Origin: Trogon surrucura
Lineage: Eukaryota; Chordata; Aves; Trogoniformes; Trogonidae
DNA: 64,000 nucleotides
Direction: 5' to 3'
Assembly (NCBI GenBank): GCA_020746105.1
Contig: CM036617.1
Span: 159,720,912 to 159,784,911, forward strand
In this document: positions 25,001-34,260 of the stretch, piece after piece
Layout of the letters: each line of letters begins with the position of its first letter
Numbering within the stretch: position 1 is the first letter of the stretch
The notes under the pieces: model-generated
Told to the model about the DNA's origin: nothing
Databases searched by the model: none
The model's input: only the letters and a program-made list of their open reading frames with translations
Program-made: the position numbers and the translations under genes

Positions 25001-26940
25001 AAGTGACACTTCTGAAGACTCACCATGAGCCCAAAGCATTTTTTTAAACAGAAAATAGGTGGGGCTTTTAAGTCAAGGAATTGTTTTCCATAGTTTCAGA
25101 TAAGTATTGCCATCTAAATTAGGCTTTAGAAATTAAAATGACCAAAAGTGTCTAAGGAAATAAGAAAATTCTTTCTTCATTAGCATCCATGTGTGTTAGT
25201 AGCTAAACTGGTATCCATTTATTGGAAAAGGTATAATTTCAAAGGAGAAGAAGCTAGGTAAAAAGAACACAACATTTGCTTCTTGGAGAAAACTACATTT
25301 GCTTTCCTTTCTCATGGTTGTAATAGTTCTCAGGAAACAAGATAAGCAAGAATGAATGAATGTCTATCCAGTTCAACTTGTATGAAGAAATGAAGCCATC
25401 ACACCTTGCTTCATGACTGCTGAATTGAGAGGTTTTCGAGACTGGAGAAACCTTAATTGAGAAGTCGTGTCTAAACATAGCCACTTGTGTAGCTGTGGCT
25501 AGGGTCTCTTGGCTTCTCATAACATAAGCTAGCACGCAGAAACTTGAGTGGCAGAAGTTCTGCTAGAGAGGTGTTGCTAGATAAAAGGTGGCAACAAACT
25601 GCTCTTCACCGCTCAATCACGGGAGAGGAAAAACCTGTCCAAGAAATAGCCCGTACTGGCTGTGACGAAGGGAAAAAGCAGATGCTCTGTTTTGGGATTT
25701 GTGCAGTGTTCTCTCCTAAAACAACTTTGAAATGCTCCTTGCTGGTCTACCTCATGAAGAAAAAGAGTGGCAGAGGCCACATTTGATTTCCTCTTGTAGT
25801 TAATACTTTTCTTTGTGTGTGGTAAGCAGCTGGGACATCTCTTCAGAAGTTGTAAAGAATTTCCTTTTGTAGCTAAGAAGTTGGGCAAAGTAAACTATGT
25901 AAAGGAAGTTTTTTCTTTCCAGTCCTAGCCATAGATACAGCCTCGCAGTTGTGGAGTACAAAGTTTCAACAGAAAGTAACTCGATTATTTCTGTCTTCAT
26001 TTCCACCCACAACTCCCAAGGAATAGTCAGAAGCTTTGACCCTGACTCTGAACCAGGAGTTCTACTTCAGCCAAAAGGTATTTTTTATATTTGGAGTCTC
26101 TAGTGAAATACAGAATGACAGAAGAAAAACCTTCCCTGACAGCTATTTCCTGTGCAAGTTAAAGGCAAATATTACCATTGATTAAAGGAACCAGATTATG
26201 AGAATAGAAGGCTTAAAACACAGTTTAAATTGAAATCCTCTTCATAATAAATGAGAAATGTTCACTGGACTTTTACTTCTGCAGATCATGTAGCATCTTT
26301 AGAAAGTCCCAAGAAGTGGAACAACATTTCTAACTTCCAATATGTTGCATTCTATAGTACATTTGATATGAGGAACTCAAGTTATTTTACCAATGTTGCT
26401 TGAATTACTTTGCTACAGTTCTATATTTTAGATTAAATACAAATAAAAGGGAGAGGACTAAACCAGATTAAATTGCTGGCTCATGAATCAGAAGTAGTCA
26501 AGTAGAGGACACACATTATTTAGCATCCTAGGGTCTCATATCAACTTCACAAAATTCCTGTTGAATATATCAATGGTAGTCCGTTGACCACAACAGTGCA
26601 AGACTTCCCCAAAAAGGGTGGTCATTCAGTGGTAAAACCTTGCACAGTGTTCCGTACAAAAGAAGGTAGACCTTTGTGGTGTCAACAGTTAGCTTATTTC
26701 AAGTGAAAACCCAGAATGTAAGAAAACAACAAAAACTAGAGAGAAAGTCTTTACTGAGAGTGGATAAAATGCAAGATTGCAATGGTAAAGGTCTCCTTGA
26801 AAAATTCAGAAGCCCATTCTGGGGACCTATGTTATTTTAACATAAGGATGATCTGCCTTAGGGAATGTAGAGCTTTGAAACAGGTTGTACGACTGTAGAA
26901 TAACTGAGATTAAACACAAAGAGAGTTATTGTTGATTATT
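22001..26940. other. Intron 2 segment without recognised elements
   Basis: Nearly 5 kb between the large CR1 and the SINE. Short frames at 24.1-24.5 kb and 25.5-25.9 kb overlap on opposite strands and show no known domain. No IGF1 exon or repeat family was recognised. Confidence 0.6.
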
Positions 26941-27118
26941 GGTTTAGCTCGGTGGGTTGAGCGTGGTGCTTGAAACACCAAAGGTTGTGGGTTCAATTCC
27001 CGTTTGGTTCTCACATGTTGCCTGACCTAGTCGAGAGGTGGCGTCCCTGCCCACAACAGGGAGGTTGGATTAAAATGATCTCTAAGGTCCCTTCCAGCCT
27101 AGGCCATTCTATGATTAG
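26941..27118 (+). mobile_element. tRNA-Ile-like SINE with CR1-derived tail (TguSINE1-like)
   Basis: The 5' part resembles a tRNA-Ile gene: a Pol III A box TAGCTCGGTGGG at 26945-26956, a decayed anticodon region, and a B box GGTTCAATTCC at 26990-27000. From about 27020 the sequence turns into a CR1 3' end. It has GGTGGCGTCCCTGCCCACAA, then GGTTGGATTAAAATGATCTC, then AAGGTCCCTTCCAGCCTAGG, and it finishes ATTCTATGATT. A tRNA head joined to a CR1-like tail is the structure of TguSINE1-type SINEs of passerine birds, which CR1 machinery mobilises. The first stem no longer pairs well, so it is not a functional tRNA gene. It lies in IGF1 intron 2 in antisense orientation. I see no clear target-site duplication, which is normal for CR1-mobilised elements. 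The family name is from memory, not from a search. Confidence 0.8.
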
Positions 27119-29094
27119 TGTTTCACATGTCTTCTTACCTTGAGGAACACAGAGTACCTATACAGTAAGTCTGATTGCTTGGTCAGTAACAGCCTCTCTT
27201 GTGATCAACAAGTGTGCTAATTGTCTGAACAAGTGGCAAACATTTTTCTGCGAATGACTGGGAAAATGCCTAAGATACATGCACAGTAAAAACCCAAACA
27301 TTGCTACGCTGTTCTAAGGATGCAGTATATTGTCTCACAGTTTTCTGGTACAGAAACAGGAGGGGGAGATAAAAGTCTTCCTTTACATTTCTTTCAGTCA
27401 TGAAAAGAAAGTAGTTGCAGGACACTTAGCCCCGAAAGTATAACTCAGCTGCTCATAAATGTAACAGATTTTGGTTTTCAAATGAATACACCAAAAATTG
27501 GTAGAAAAACGTAAATTCCTTTGTGAGAGATTCTGATATTTTCAATGTTGTGTTTAGCACCAGAATACTAAGCTAAAGAGCACCCCAGAATAGATGCTCA
27601 TTAACGATAGCTGAAGTGTAAAATACAGAAAAGGTTTCTTTAGTGAATTATTTTGCATATATGAAACTAGGGCTCCCAGTTTCAAAGGCAAACTTTAACA
27701 GAAAGTGCCAAGAAGATGGTGCAAATGTTTGAATGTCTGCAGTTTGTATGCTAAGGAAATCAGGATTTTCTGTAAATTAAGAGTGCAAGAATCTGGATTT
27801 CCTGAATTCTCTTTTTATTAAAAGCAAGGAGGAAAGTATTGTAAGGAATAACTCCATGAATAGAAATGAATAGGAAAGGGGTGGGTAAGATCAGACTAAG
27901 TGGTAGTTTAGAAGGCAAGGAATACTAAGATGAGGTGAAAAATATTTTTTTTTTTTTAAAGAAAGGAAAGAAAAAAGGCTAGACCTCATAAAGAATATAA
28001 AAATAAATAAATAGGGAAAAAAAATCTCCTTTATTTAATTGTTTGTCTATATAGCCTAACCATCCCATATTTCCTTTTCTTGTTTGGAAGTGTAACTGAG
28101 GCCCTGAAAAAAAGGTAACTTCAGACAAGCACATATTATTCCTGAAAGTAAATGTTAGCTTCAGAGGCTATAAAAGCACAAATTCTTTCATTTTTTTTAA
28201 TATATTAATGAATTAATTCAGAATGAATACATTCCTAGCTAAAAGTTCATTTACATTATGATATCTGACTAACAAATAGCTGCAAATTAGAAATAGATTA
28301 CTGTTATTTAGAAGTTGTGTATTTCTTGATCTTGAAACAACTTGTAAGAAGGTACTAAGACAAAAGAGTTGCTCATCCAACTACAACAGCTTTACAAAAT
28401 CTAAAACACAACAAAGGAAAAATATTGTGATGTTCAGTTCCAAAGTGCAAGTCACGCTACAAAAAGTTGAGTAGTAATATACTCAGACTATTGCAGACTT
28501 ATTTTTATCTGCTTTCTGTACTGGTGTTAATCTTTACTATCTCACCATACATGAATTTTCCTTCACCTTTATTTCACTGACAAAGCATACAAATACTTGG
28601 ATATGGTAATTTTTGCTTGCTGCCTTCCAGATTTTCTTTTTTTCAAACCAGATGTTGAAGCTTAGTGTGTTTTTAATATGATACAGTGTGTATTTAAACT
28701 GTTTACAAGTAGTCTGACATAACAGGTACAAGTAGTTCTGCCCTTATTAATGCTTTGGGTCTAGTATGTGCTTTCACAGATTTAATTTCAATAGCAGGTC
28801 AGCAGAAAGCAGTAACATAGCAGGTGGAATGGCAGCACCTGGAAAGTGATTAAAAACATGAACATATCTGAAAAGGAAAATTTGTCAGAAACTCAGAGAG
28901 GCTGAAGGCAGGCGCAGGTTTATTGTTTACTGGGAGTTCATGGACACTGAAGACTTGGGCATCTCTGAGACAGAGGGTGCTAGTCATACTCAGCAGCTTG
29001 GTTTGATCATTTCTGAGCTTGTTTAGAGCAGTTGCAAACTCCAGTGGGTTACATGGAAAGTTTAGCAGTTGAATGAAAGAAAGGGTTGACTTAC

Positions 29095-29251
29095 TGAAGT
29101 AAAAGCCTCTGTCTCCACACACAAACTGAAGAGCATCAACCAGCTCAGCACCACAGAGTGTTTCTGGGCCAGCAGCAGCAGAACTGGTTAAGGTAAGCAA
29201 ACACAGGCCAAGGTAGAAGAAATGAATGTAGGACACAGTGTGCATCTTCAC
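29095..29251 (-). CDS. IGF1: IGF1 exon 2 (mammalian exon 3 equivalent): signal peptide end and B domain residues 1-25
   Basis: This 157-bp internal exon starts after the acceptor TTGCTTCCTTGGCAG and opens with GTGAAGATG (V-K-M). It ends TTC-A before a consensus GTAAGT donor, so intron 2 is phase 1, splitting codon 26 of the mature peptide. It encodes 27 signal-peptide residues (29251-29171, hydrophobic core [11 protein letters not shown]) and then mature IGF1 residues 1-25 (29170-29096). Visible hallmarks are the [10 protein letters not shown] start, B-domain cysteines Cys6 and Cys18, and the receptor-contact Phe23-Tyr24-Phe25. The internal Met of VKM is the alternative start used by mammalian forms that lack exon 1. 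The 157-bp length equals the human exon as I recall it. The open frame runs through both splice sites into intron (about 28850-29287), but those extensions are not coding. Residue 26 would be Ser if the next exon starts GT. The remaining B, C, A, D and E parts are outside the window. Confidence 0.97.
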
Positions 29252-32200
29252 CTGCCAAGGAAGCAAAAGCAATGTCAGAATTTCCAAACAGAGTCAAAAA
29301 GAAAATGACTCCTGCACCCTTGTGAGTCAAGAAGTCTCATTTGTTAGACAACGAACACAGTTTAAGGAAATGTGTCACCATAATTTTGCAACGGTCTACG
29401 TATTCTAGTCCGTATATTTTCTAAAATGATTACTTCCTTTGGTAAGTATTCTGGTTCACATTCACACATAGTTAAAGAACCTTGTAGTAACCATCATTTA
29501 TGGTTGCACCCACAAAAGGAGGATATGGAAAAGTGCAATAAACAGTCAAAGGGAAACCCAGAATAAGAAAGACTAGAAAATCTTGAATTGTTTTGTCTGA
29601 GACCAGATAGGCTAAGAGAGAATATGGCAGTTGCCTGCCAACATGCTGTGGATGATGGAGGTGGCATATGGCAGCGAAAAGCTATTTAAACTAAAGAACA
29701 GCACTGGCACAAGAACAAATGGCTATAAACTGGAAAGAAATTTGGCCCAGAAGGAAAAGGGTTCATAATTAGTACTCTGTGATTCTCCAGCCACCTTGAA
29801 AAGAGAAATACTAGGGCAAAAGAGACGAAGTTTCAAGAGAGAGCTTGCCAAAGTTATGGAACAGTTGATGTGGGACCTTCCATAGTATGGGACCACATTC
29901 AATGGCTCTTACAGTCCTCTTGTTACTAGCAAGTTAACATTTGGAAGCATTCAAGAAGTTAGGAGGAGCACTAGTGAGAGTGTTAAGGATTTGTATTTTT
30001 ACTAGACGGAAGCAGCTTTGCTTTCACTGACCTCCTTTACATCCTCTTAGTCAGGTTTGGCTATGAGGTATACACATAGGTGATAATTCTTTTCTCTTTT
30101 ACATATGGTTACAAACTATTCTTTTCCTGGACTTATGACTGAAGAAAGGCCAATACTTAATGGGTGTAAATTTACACCATTCCATTTATTCACTTACTTT
30201 TATACCTAATTATATCAACAAAAGACTTTCCCTAACATATCAGATAAGATAGTATTTTTTTAAAAAAAATTTAGCAAAAGCTATTTATATTTAGTAGCAG
30301 GACAGAGGAGAATGTACTTAATGCACTTTCTGAACCAATTTACATTGCTTGCCCAAAAGACTAGTTTTGAAAGGTGTAAATCTGCATTTTATTTCATTCT
30401 CTTTCAAGGTTAACATTAACATTGGAGTCAGGTAAGAAGTTACAATTCTTTCTTGCACATACAGTTAACCTTGGCTTAAACTATTTTGTATTAGCAGACT
30501 AGTGCAAAGTAATCAGAGTAAAATGATTAATCTTCCCTAAAGTTTCTATCAGGGTTCCAGGGACCATTAAATCTTATTTTTTCAGTGAACTTTAAAAAAA
30601 AAATTACAAAATTATCTATTGTCTGCTCATATGGGATCTGATCCAGTGGGGTATTGAGCCTTGTCTAGTCAATAATTTTTAGGAATTCTTATTTTCTTGG
30701 CAAGGGATCTTAGCACCTTGCTGGATGAGTCCCCTATTTCAACTTAAGTCAAAGCTGAATATGAGACAAATCTATAAATAAGTCAAAATTTATCCCCCCC
30801 CTTTTTTTTCCGCCTGATATTTCCACTGTGAAAATAATGAACAATTCTAAATCCCATGATATATCATAGAAAGAAAGAATAATTATTTTCCCATTCACAA
30901 GAGCCTTTAGCCAACATTGCCATGCAAAAACCAACAAGCTTCTATGCACGGACATGATTTCAATGGCAGATGGAGAAAGATCAGATTATAAATGAATGAT
31001 GATAATACAAGGTATTATCTCCTATAATGATTCCATATCTTAGCAACATCAGTTCCTTGTTTCCCTTGCCATATTTTTGAACCTCTAAGATAAATGTGAT
31101 GCACCTGCAGTTTAAGATGGTTCCCTGTTCTGAGGAGGTAAGGCAGGAAGCTGTTTAGCACACTGCCTCAGAAGGCTGAAAGATATTACAAATACAAGAA
31201 GGTTATGTATTTAACAATTTGTTCTTGTATAACATTTGGGCCAGAAATAAACATAAATCTTAGACATTTAACAACTTTGTATTTTTCAAGACTTTTCAGC
31301 TGGATTGCATTTTCAGATAAATATCAGCACTGAACTACAACAAAACAGATTATCTACTGTTTTTCCTTTAGTGGAAGCCAAAAAAAGGTTGCACAGTATA
31401 AACCACAGAGAATTTCTAACTTTATCTCAGAATTTAAAAACAGTCAAGAACTTTCAAACACGTAAAAACTTTGGGGAAAAGAAAACAGACTCACATGTTT
31501 CTAGGGCTCAATCGACTATTTGTTAAATTAAGTGCAGTTTCATCAAAACTAATTCCAAAACACAGTTTAAAACTTTAACTTTGCTTCATCATTTTAATTA
31601 AGCATAACATTAGTTGATTCAATATGTTTATGATAAAATCAAAGTTCCCATTTATGTCTGAGGAGAATATTCTTAAGAAAATACAGACTTGTAATCCAAT
31701 ATTGCTTCAGGTTCTTTACAAACAGGCAGGGTGCTTGCAATGTCTCCAATTTGACTAGAAAGTTGAGAGTTTAAAAGAAAACGCATTGGCATGTGGGTGG
31801 GGTTTATTGAAGCATCTAATTACATTTGGAAATTGAATACAGGTTCAGGATGAGCCTGGTTAAGCACTTCTTTTAGTTGCATAGAATGACTGACCATATT
31901 TTCACAGCTGGAATTTCCTCCCTTTTCAGTAAAATAACCAGCTTTTGCTGCATTCCTCTTTTAATAGTCCAGAAGAGTGGCACCACAGAGGAATGCCATA
32001 TATGAATACTCCGCAAGTCTTATACTTCTCAATTCTTCCAACTAAGTCCTCTTTGTCTAACAAACTATCAGTGGGCACAAGCTGAGCATAAGAATTCTTC
32101 ACGTGCTTGTTCATTTTAATAACATATAAGAACACCTACAGTACATATCTTGAGGGGAGTAATATTTTTAAGGATATTATATGCCATAGGAAAAAAAAAA

Positions 32201-33594
32201 CCAAAACAACCCCAAAAACAAGAGTTATATTCAAAATTACATTTTGCTACTTAAAGGTCAGATCTGATTACCAAGCCATAGTATATAATTGGTATGTAAT
32301 AACAGTGTTCACTAGTAATTATTATATAAAAAAAGCATGTGTACTCTAGAATGCATCAAGGTTTATATACTGCTAACTTTGGGTAAACAATCTGGGCTAC
32401 ATCCTAACTTAAATCAGTATGTTCCACTGATTCCAAGGAAGCTTGGCAGGATGCACCAGCTGAGGAACTAGCACATTACTTCTATGTTTCTTAGTATCTT
32501 GCTCAATACTTAAAAAAACCCACAACACATCATCTTTGTCTCTCATATTCATTTATATATGAAGAGAATGGTTTCATCCATTGCAACTATAGTCCTGCAC
32601 TTTTGAATCAAATTAAAGAATAAGTGTGTTTCAAGTGTAAGACACTCTAAAAAAATAATTAGGCCCTAAACAAATAAAATAGGAGAATTATGTCAACTGC
32701 ATAAGTGTCCTTGCAAAATATTAAAGTAAAAAAAGGTCTTGAAGGATATAAATTTGCTGATAATGGAAAGTTGAACTAGGGCCAACTGACAGAAAGAGAG
32801 GTCAATGCACCCATTGAAGCCAAATTTGCTTAAAGACAGCTTATATTAATGTGTAGAAATTACAGGGTCGTAACACGAAACTTCACATGCAAACTTTCCT
32901 GAAACAGCCCTCCCTAGCAGGGAAAACTTGGAGATGAACATGTAGGGGAATTTCCATTTTCTTTATGTACAATTGCTTAAGCTATACAAATATGCAAGGT
33001 CAGCAAGAGTCACAGCTGGTTTCTAACGTAGAAAACAAACTGAACTTCACATTTACTTTTAACCGAGGAAAGCAAAAAACAAGTAAATGTTACAATGCTG
33101 CCAGAGAATTGCTGCAGTGACAACATCCCTTAAAAGTTTCCCTGTAAAAGCATGAGCATTTTATCTGTCATTGTGTATAATAAACCTGCAGAAACTTAAC
33201 ATGGGAACAATACCTTTTTTTCCTGCAAAACCCTGCACCTGCAGAAAATAGCTAAAAGTTTTTGTTTTCAGAAGCATTAATTAACAAAACAGACAATGAT
33301 GTAATTGGACCCATTAACAATGACATAACTGAAATATTGCAAAGTTCTCTGAATAGGAGTGAAATTTAAGACATGTATCTGCAATAGTTTACCCTTACAG
33401 TTATCTATGTAATTGCAACTATTACATACAGCCATTTTCCAGATCACATAAAATTGCATGTTCAGCAATTTATAAATAATTCTCAGTTCTAAAATAATGT
33501 TATTGAAAAGTGCACAATACTCTTCAAACCAGAAGCAGACAATACACAGTAAAATAAAACTAAAAAATTATTTGAAATAGTAATAAAGATTTAC
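29252..33594 (-). other. IGF1: IGF1 intron 1
   Basis: This 4,343-bp intron separates the two IGF1 exons. Its donor is GTAAAT after AAG. Its acceptor is GGCAG preceded by a pyrimidine-rich stretch and a good branch-like TTCTGAC about 25 bases upstream. I see no CR1 or SINE copy and no convincing exon inside. A mammalian-type alternative leader exon (exon 2 of rodents and humans) would lie in this interval. I do not recognise one, in line with the single-promoter structure described for the chicken gene. Only short A/T runs were noticed. Confidence 0.85.
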
Positions 33595-33657
33595 CTTCAA
33601 GAAATCACAAAAGCAGCACTTAACTAATTGTGTTGAAAGACTGTTGATTTTTTCCAT
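33595..33657 (-). CDS. IGF1: IGF1 exon 1, coding part (start of signal peptide)
   Basis: This is the first coding exon of insulin-like growth factor 1, a secreted hormone that signals through the IGF1 receptor. Reading the minus strand from the ATG at 33657 gives 21 codons, beginning MEKINSLSTQ and ending CCFCDFLK. This is the avian class-1 leader peptide as I recall it. The exon ends in AAG followed directly by GTAAAT, an acceptable donor, so intron 1 is phase 0, as in the mammalian gene. The frame is only 21 codons long, so a length-filtered ORF search misses it. The start is supported by the conserved peptide and by the conserved 5' leader directly upstream. These residues form the N-terminal part of the unusually long 48-residue IGF1 signal peptide and are absent from the mature hormone. 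The identification is firm; the species is not determined by it. Confidence 0.95.
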
Positions 33658-33751
33658 TGCTTCTTAAAAGTGCAAAGTCTGGAAATGAATTTGTTAGCAG
33701 TAATGATGAGAAAAAAGAAATCCAGAGAGATGTGAGATGTTGAGAGCAATG

Positions 33752-33757
33752 TCACAT
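33752..33757 (-). promoter_or_regulatory. Second start-stop element ATG-TGA in the IGF1 leader
   Basis: The minus strand reads GAAATGTGACATTG; the ATG at 33757 is followed at once by TGA. It is the upstream ATG closest to the IGF1 start; I see no other ATG between it and 33657. Confidence 0.45.
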
Positions 33758-33773
33758 TTCAATATTGAGGACT

Positions 33774-33782
33774 TTATTCCAT
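33774..33782 (-). promoter_or_regulatory. Two-codon upstream ORF ATG-GAA-TAA in the IGF1 leader
   Basis: On the minus strand GCGCAATGGAATAAAG contains ATG GAA TAA. It lies 117 bases upstream of the IGF1 ATG and is present in every likely transcript. Its ATG overlaps the C/EBP-type site. Confidence 0.5.
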
Positions 33783-33788
33783 TGCGCA
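33781..33788 (-). promoter_or_regulatory. IGF1: C/EBP-type site in the IGF1 leader
   Basis: The minus strand reads TGCGCAAT, a strong match to the C/EBP consensus, inside the leader. The same block in rat and human IGF1 exon 1 is known as the HS3D element, which binds C/EBP-delta and mediates the cAMP and prostaglandin response in bone cells. The last bases overlap the ATG of a two-codon upstream reading frame. Function in this bird is inferred from the conserved sequence. Confidence 0.6.
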
Positions 33789-33859
33789 GGCTCTATCTGC
33801 TCTGATTTTAGCAGTGACAGTGAGATTTAGCAAACAGAAGAGGGATTTAGAGAAAATCC

Positions 33860-33865
33860 TCACAT
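33860..33865 (-). promoter_or_regulatory. Start-stop element ATG-TGA in the IGF1 leader
   Basis: On the minus strand an ATG (33865-33863) is followed immediately by TGA, context ATAAATGTGAGG. It is a minimal upstream reading frame that could stall a scanning ribosome. The same hexamer is in the human leader as I recall it. Confidence 0.45.
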
Positions 33866-33869
33866 TTAT

Positions 33870-33914
33870 CTACATTACACAGACACTGTAGACAGGAAAC
33901 AGCTGGGGGAGCAT
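33870..33914 (-). promoter_or_regulatory. Upstream ORF of 14 codons in the IGF1 leader
   Basis: The minus strand has ATG at 33914 followed by MLPQLFPVYSVCVM and then TAG at 33872-33870. As I recall the human leader, an equivalent 14-codon frame exists there with few residue changes. Its last sense codon here is itself an ATG, making an ATG-TAG start-stop pair. Translation of it would be expected to reduce initiation at the IGF1 ATG. It only matters in transcripts starting upstream of 33914; mammalian IGF1 uses starts on both sides of the corresponding point. Confidence 0.5.
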
Positions 33915-33960
33915 TTGCCTTCTCTCTCTCTCCCTCTTCTGGCAAAGTTACCGAGTAAGG

Positions 33961-34200
33961 ACTTTTTTGGGCATGGTGACAAATAACATCATACCTTTGC
34001 ATTTTAAAACTAGAGCACAGAAGCATATTTTTTTCCCTTTAAAAGAATGTGAATTAGTGACTGAGGGGTTAGCAGACAAAAAAGGCTTGTGCTGCCATGA
34101 AAAATAAGAAAATGTACCCTGGTTAACTTTCAGATAGCTCTGTGTGCATTTGGATTTTTTTGTGTGTGTGTATGTGTTTCTGCACTAAATATATAAAAAC
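33961..34200 (-). promoter_or_regulatory. IGF1: IGF1 proximal promoter region
   Basis: The block just upstream of the leader also looks conserved with the mammalian P1 promoter: it contains TTTTAAAATGCAAAGG, GATGTTATTTGTC and GCCCAAAAAAGTCC. There is no well-placed TATA box, which fits the dispersed starts known for IGF1 promoter 1. TTATTTGTC is a FOXA-like motif, and GTTAACC near 34120 is an HNF1-like half site. Both are motif-level guesses. Further upstream is a short GT run (34161-34177 on the plus strand). Boundaries are approximate. Confidence 0.55.
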
Positions 34201-34260
34201 TCATAAATGTAAGGACATTGTTTGTATATATGCATACCTTTGTATGTATGTACACACTAA
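34157..34260 (+). repeat. GT- and GTAT-rich simple repeat upstream of the IGF1 promoter
   Basis: TGTGTGTGTGTATGTGT at 34161-34177 and GTATGTATGTACACAC near 34242 form a low-complexity patch some 500-600 bases upstream of the ATG. The human IGF1 promoter has a polymorphic CA repeat farther upstream; homology between the two is not shown. Confidence 0.65.

Larger units (their letters stand above)
1..29094 (-). other. IGF1: IGF1 intron 2, 5' part (continues beyond the left edge)
   Basis: Everything left of the exon 2 donor (GTAAGT at 29094-29089) is intron. The equivalent intron in mammals and chicken is tens of kilobases, so at least 29 kb here is expected. By eye on the minus strand I did not find the next exon, which should encode residues 26-70 with the C and A domains including a CC pair, so the intron runs off the left end. 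It carries two minus-strand CR1 copies, a plus-strand tRNA-derived SINE, a diverged direct duplicate and small tandem repeats, listed separately. Confidence 0.85.
33658..33960 (-). other. IGF1: IGF1 5' untranslated leader (exon 1), approximate 5' end
   Basis: Directly upstream of the ATG the minus strand reads as a near copy of the human and rat IGF1 class-1 leader as I remember it. Recognisable blocks include CAGACTTTGCACTT, CATCTCTCTGGATTTC, the GCGCAATGGAATAAAG block, and TAAATCCCTCTTCTG followed by TTTGCTAAATCTCACTG. This conservation between mammals and birds is much higher than in the flanks. It supports both the start codon and the extent of the exon. The exact cap site cannot be read: IGF1 transcription starts are dispersed in mammals, roughly 250-350 bases upstream of the ATG, so the 5' boundary given is a guess. 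The leader contains several upstream ATGs. Confidence 0.75.

Noticed and set aside
26941-27012. Possible functional tRNA-Ile gene
   Set aside because: Acceptor and anticodon stems are degraded and a CR1 tail is attached; it fits a SINE, not a tRNA gene.
1-29094. Next IGF1 exon (C/A domain) inside the window
   Set aside because: I looked on the minus strand for the GYGSSSRR and DECC coding sequence and saw none; the intron is expected to exceed the available 29 kb.
28850-29287. 145-codon continuous IGF1 frame
   Set aside because: Only 29095-29251 is exon. The frame runs through a GTAAGT donor and a GGCAG acceptor, so its first 15 and last residues are intron translated by chance.
29252-33594. 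STAT5-type TTCNNNGAA sites in intron 1 as growth-hormone response elements
   Set aside because: I found near misses with the wrong spacing (for example TTCTTAAGAA near 31672) but no clear paired sites; motif-level evidence is insufficient.
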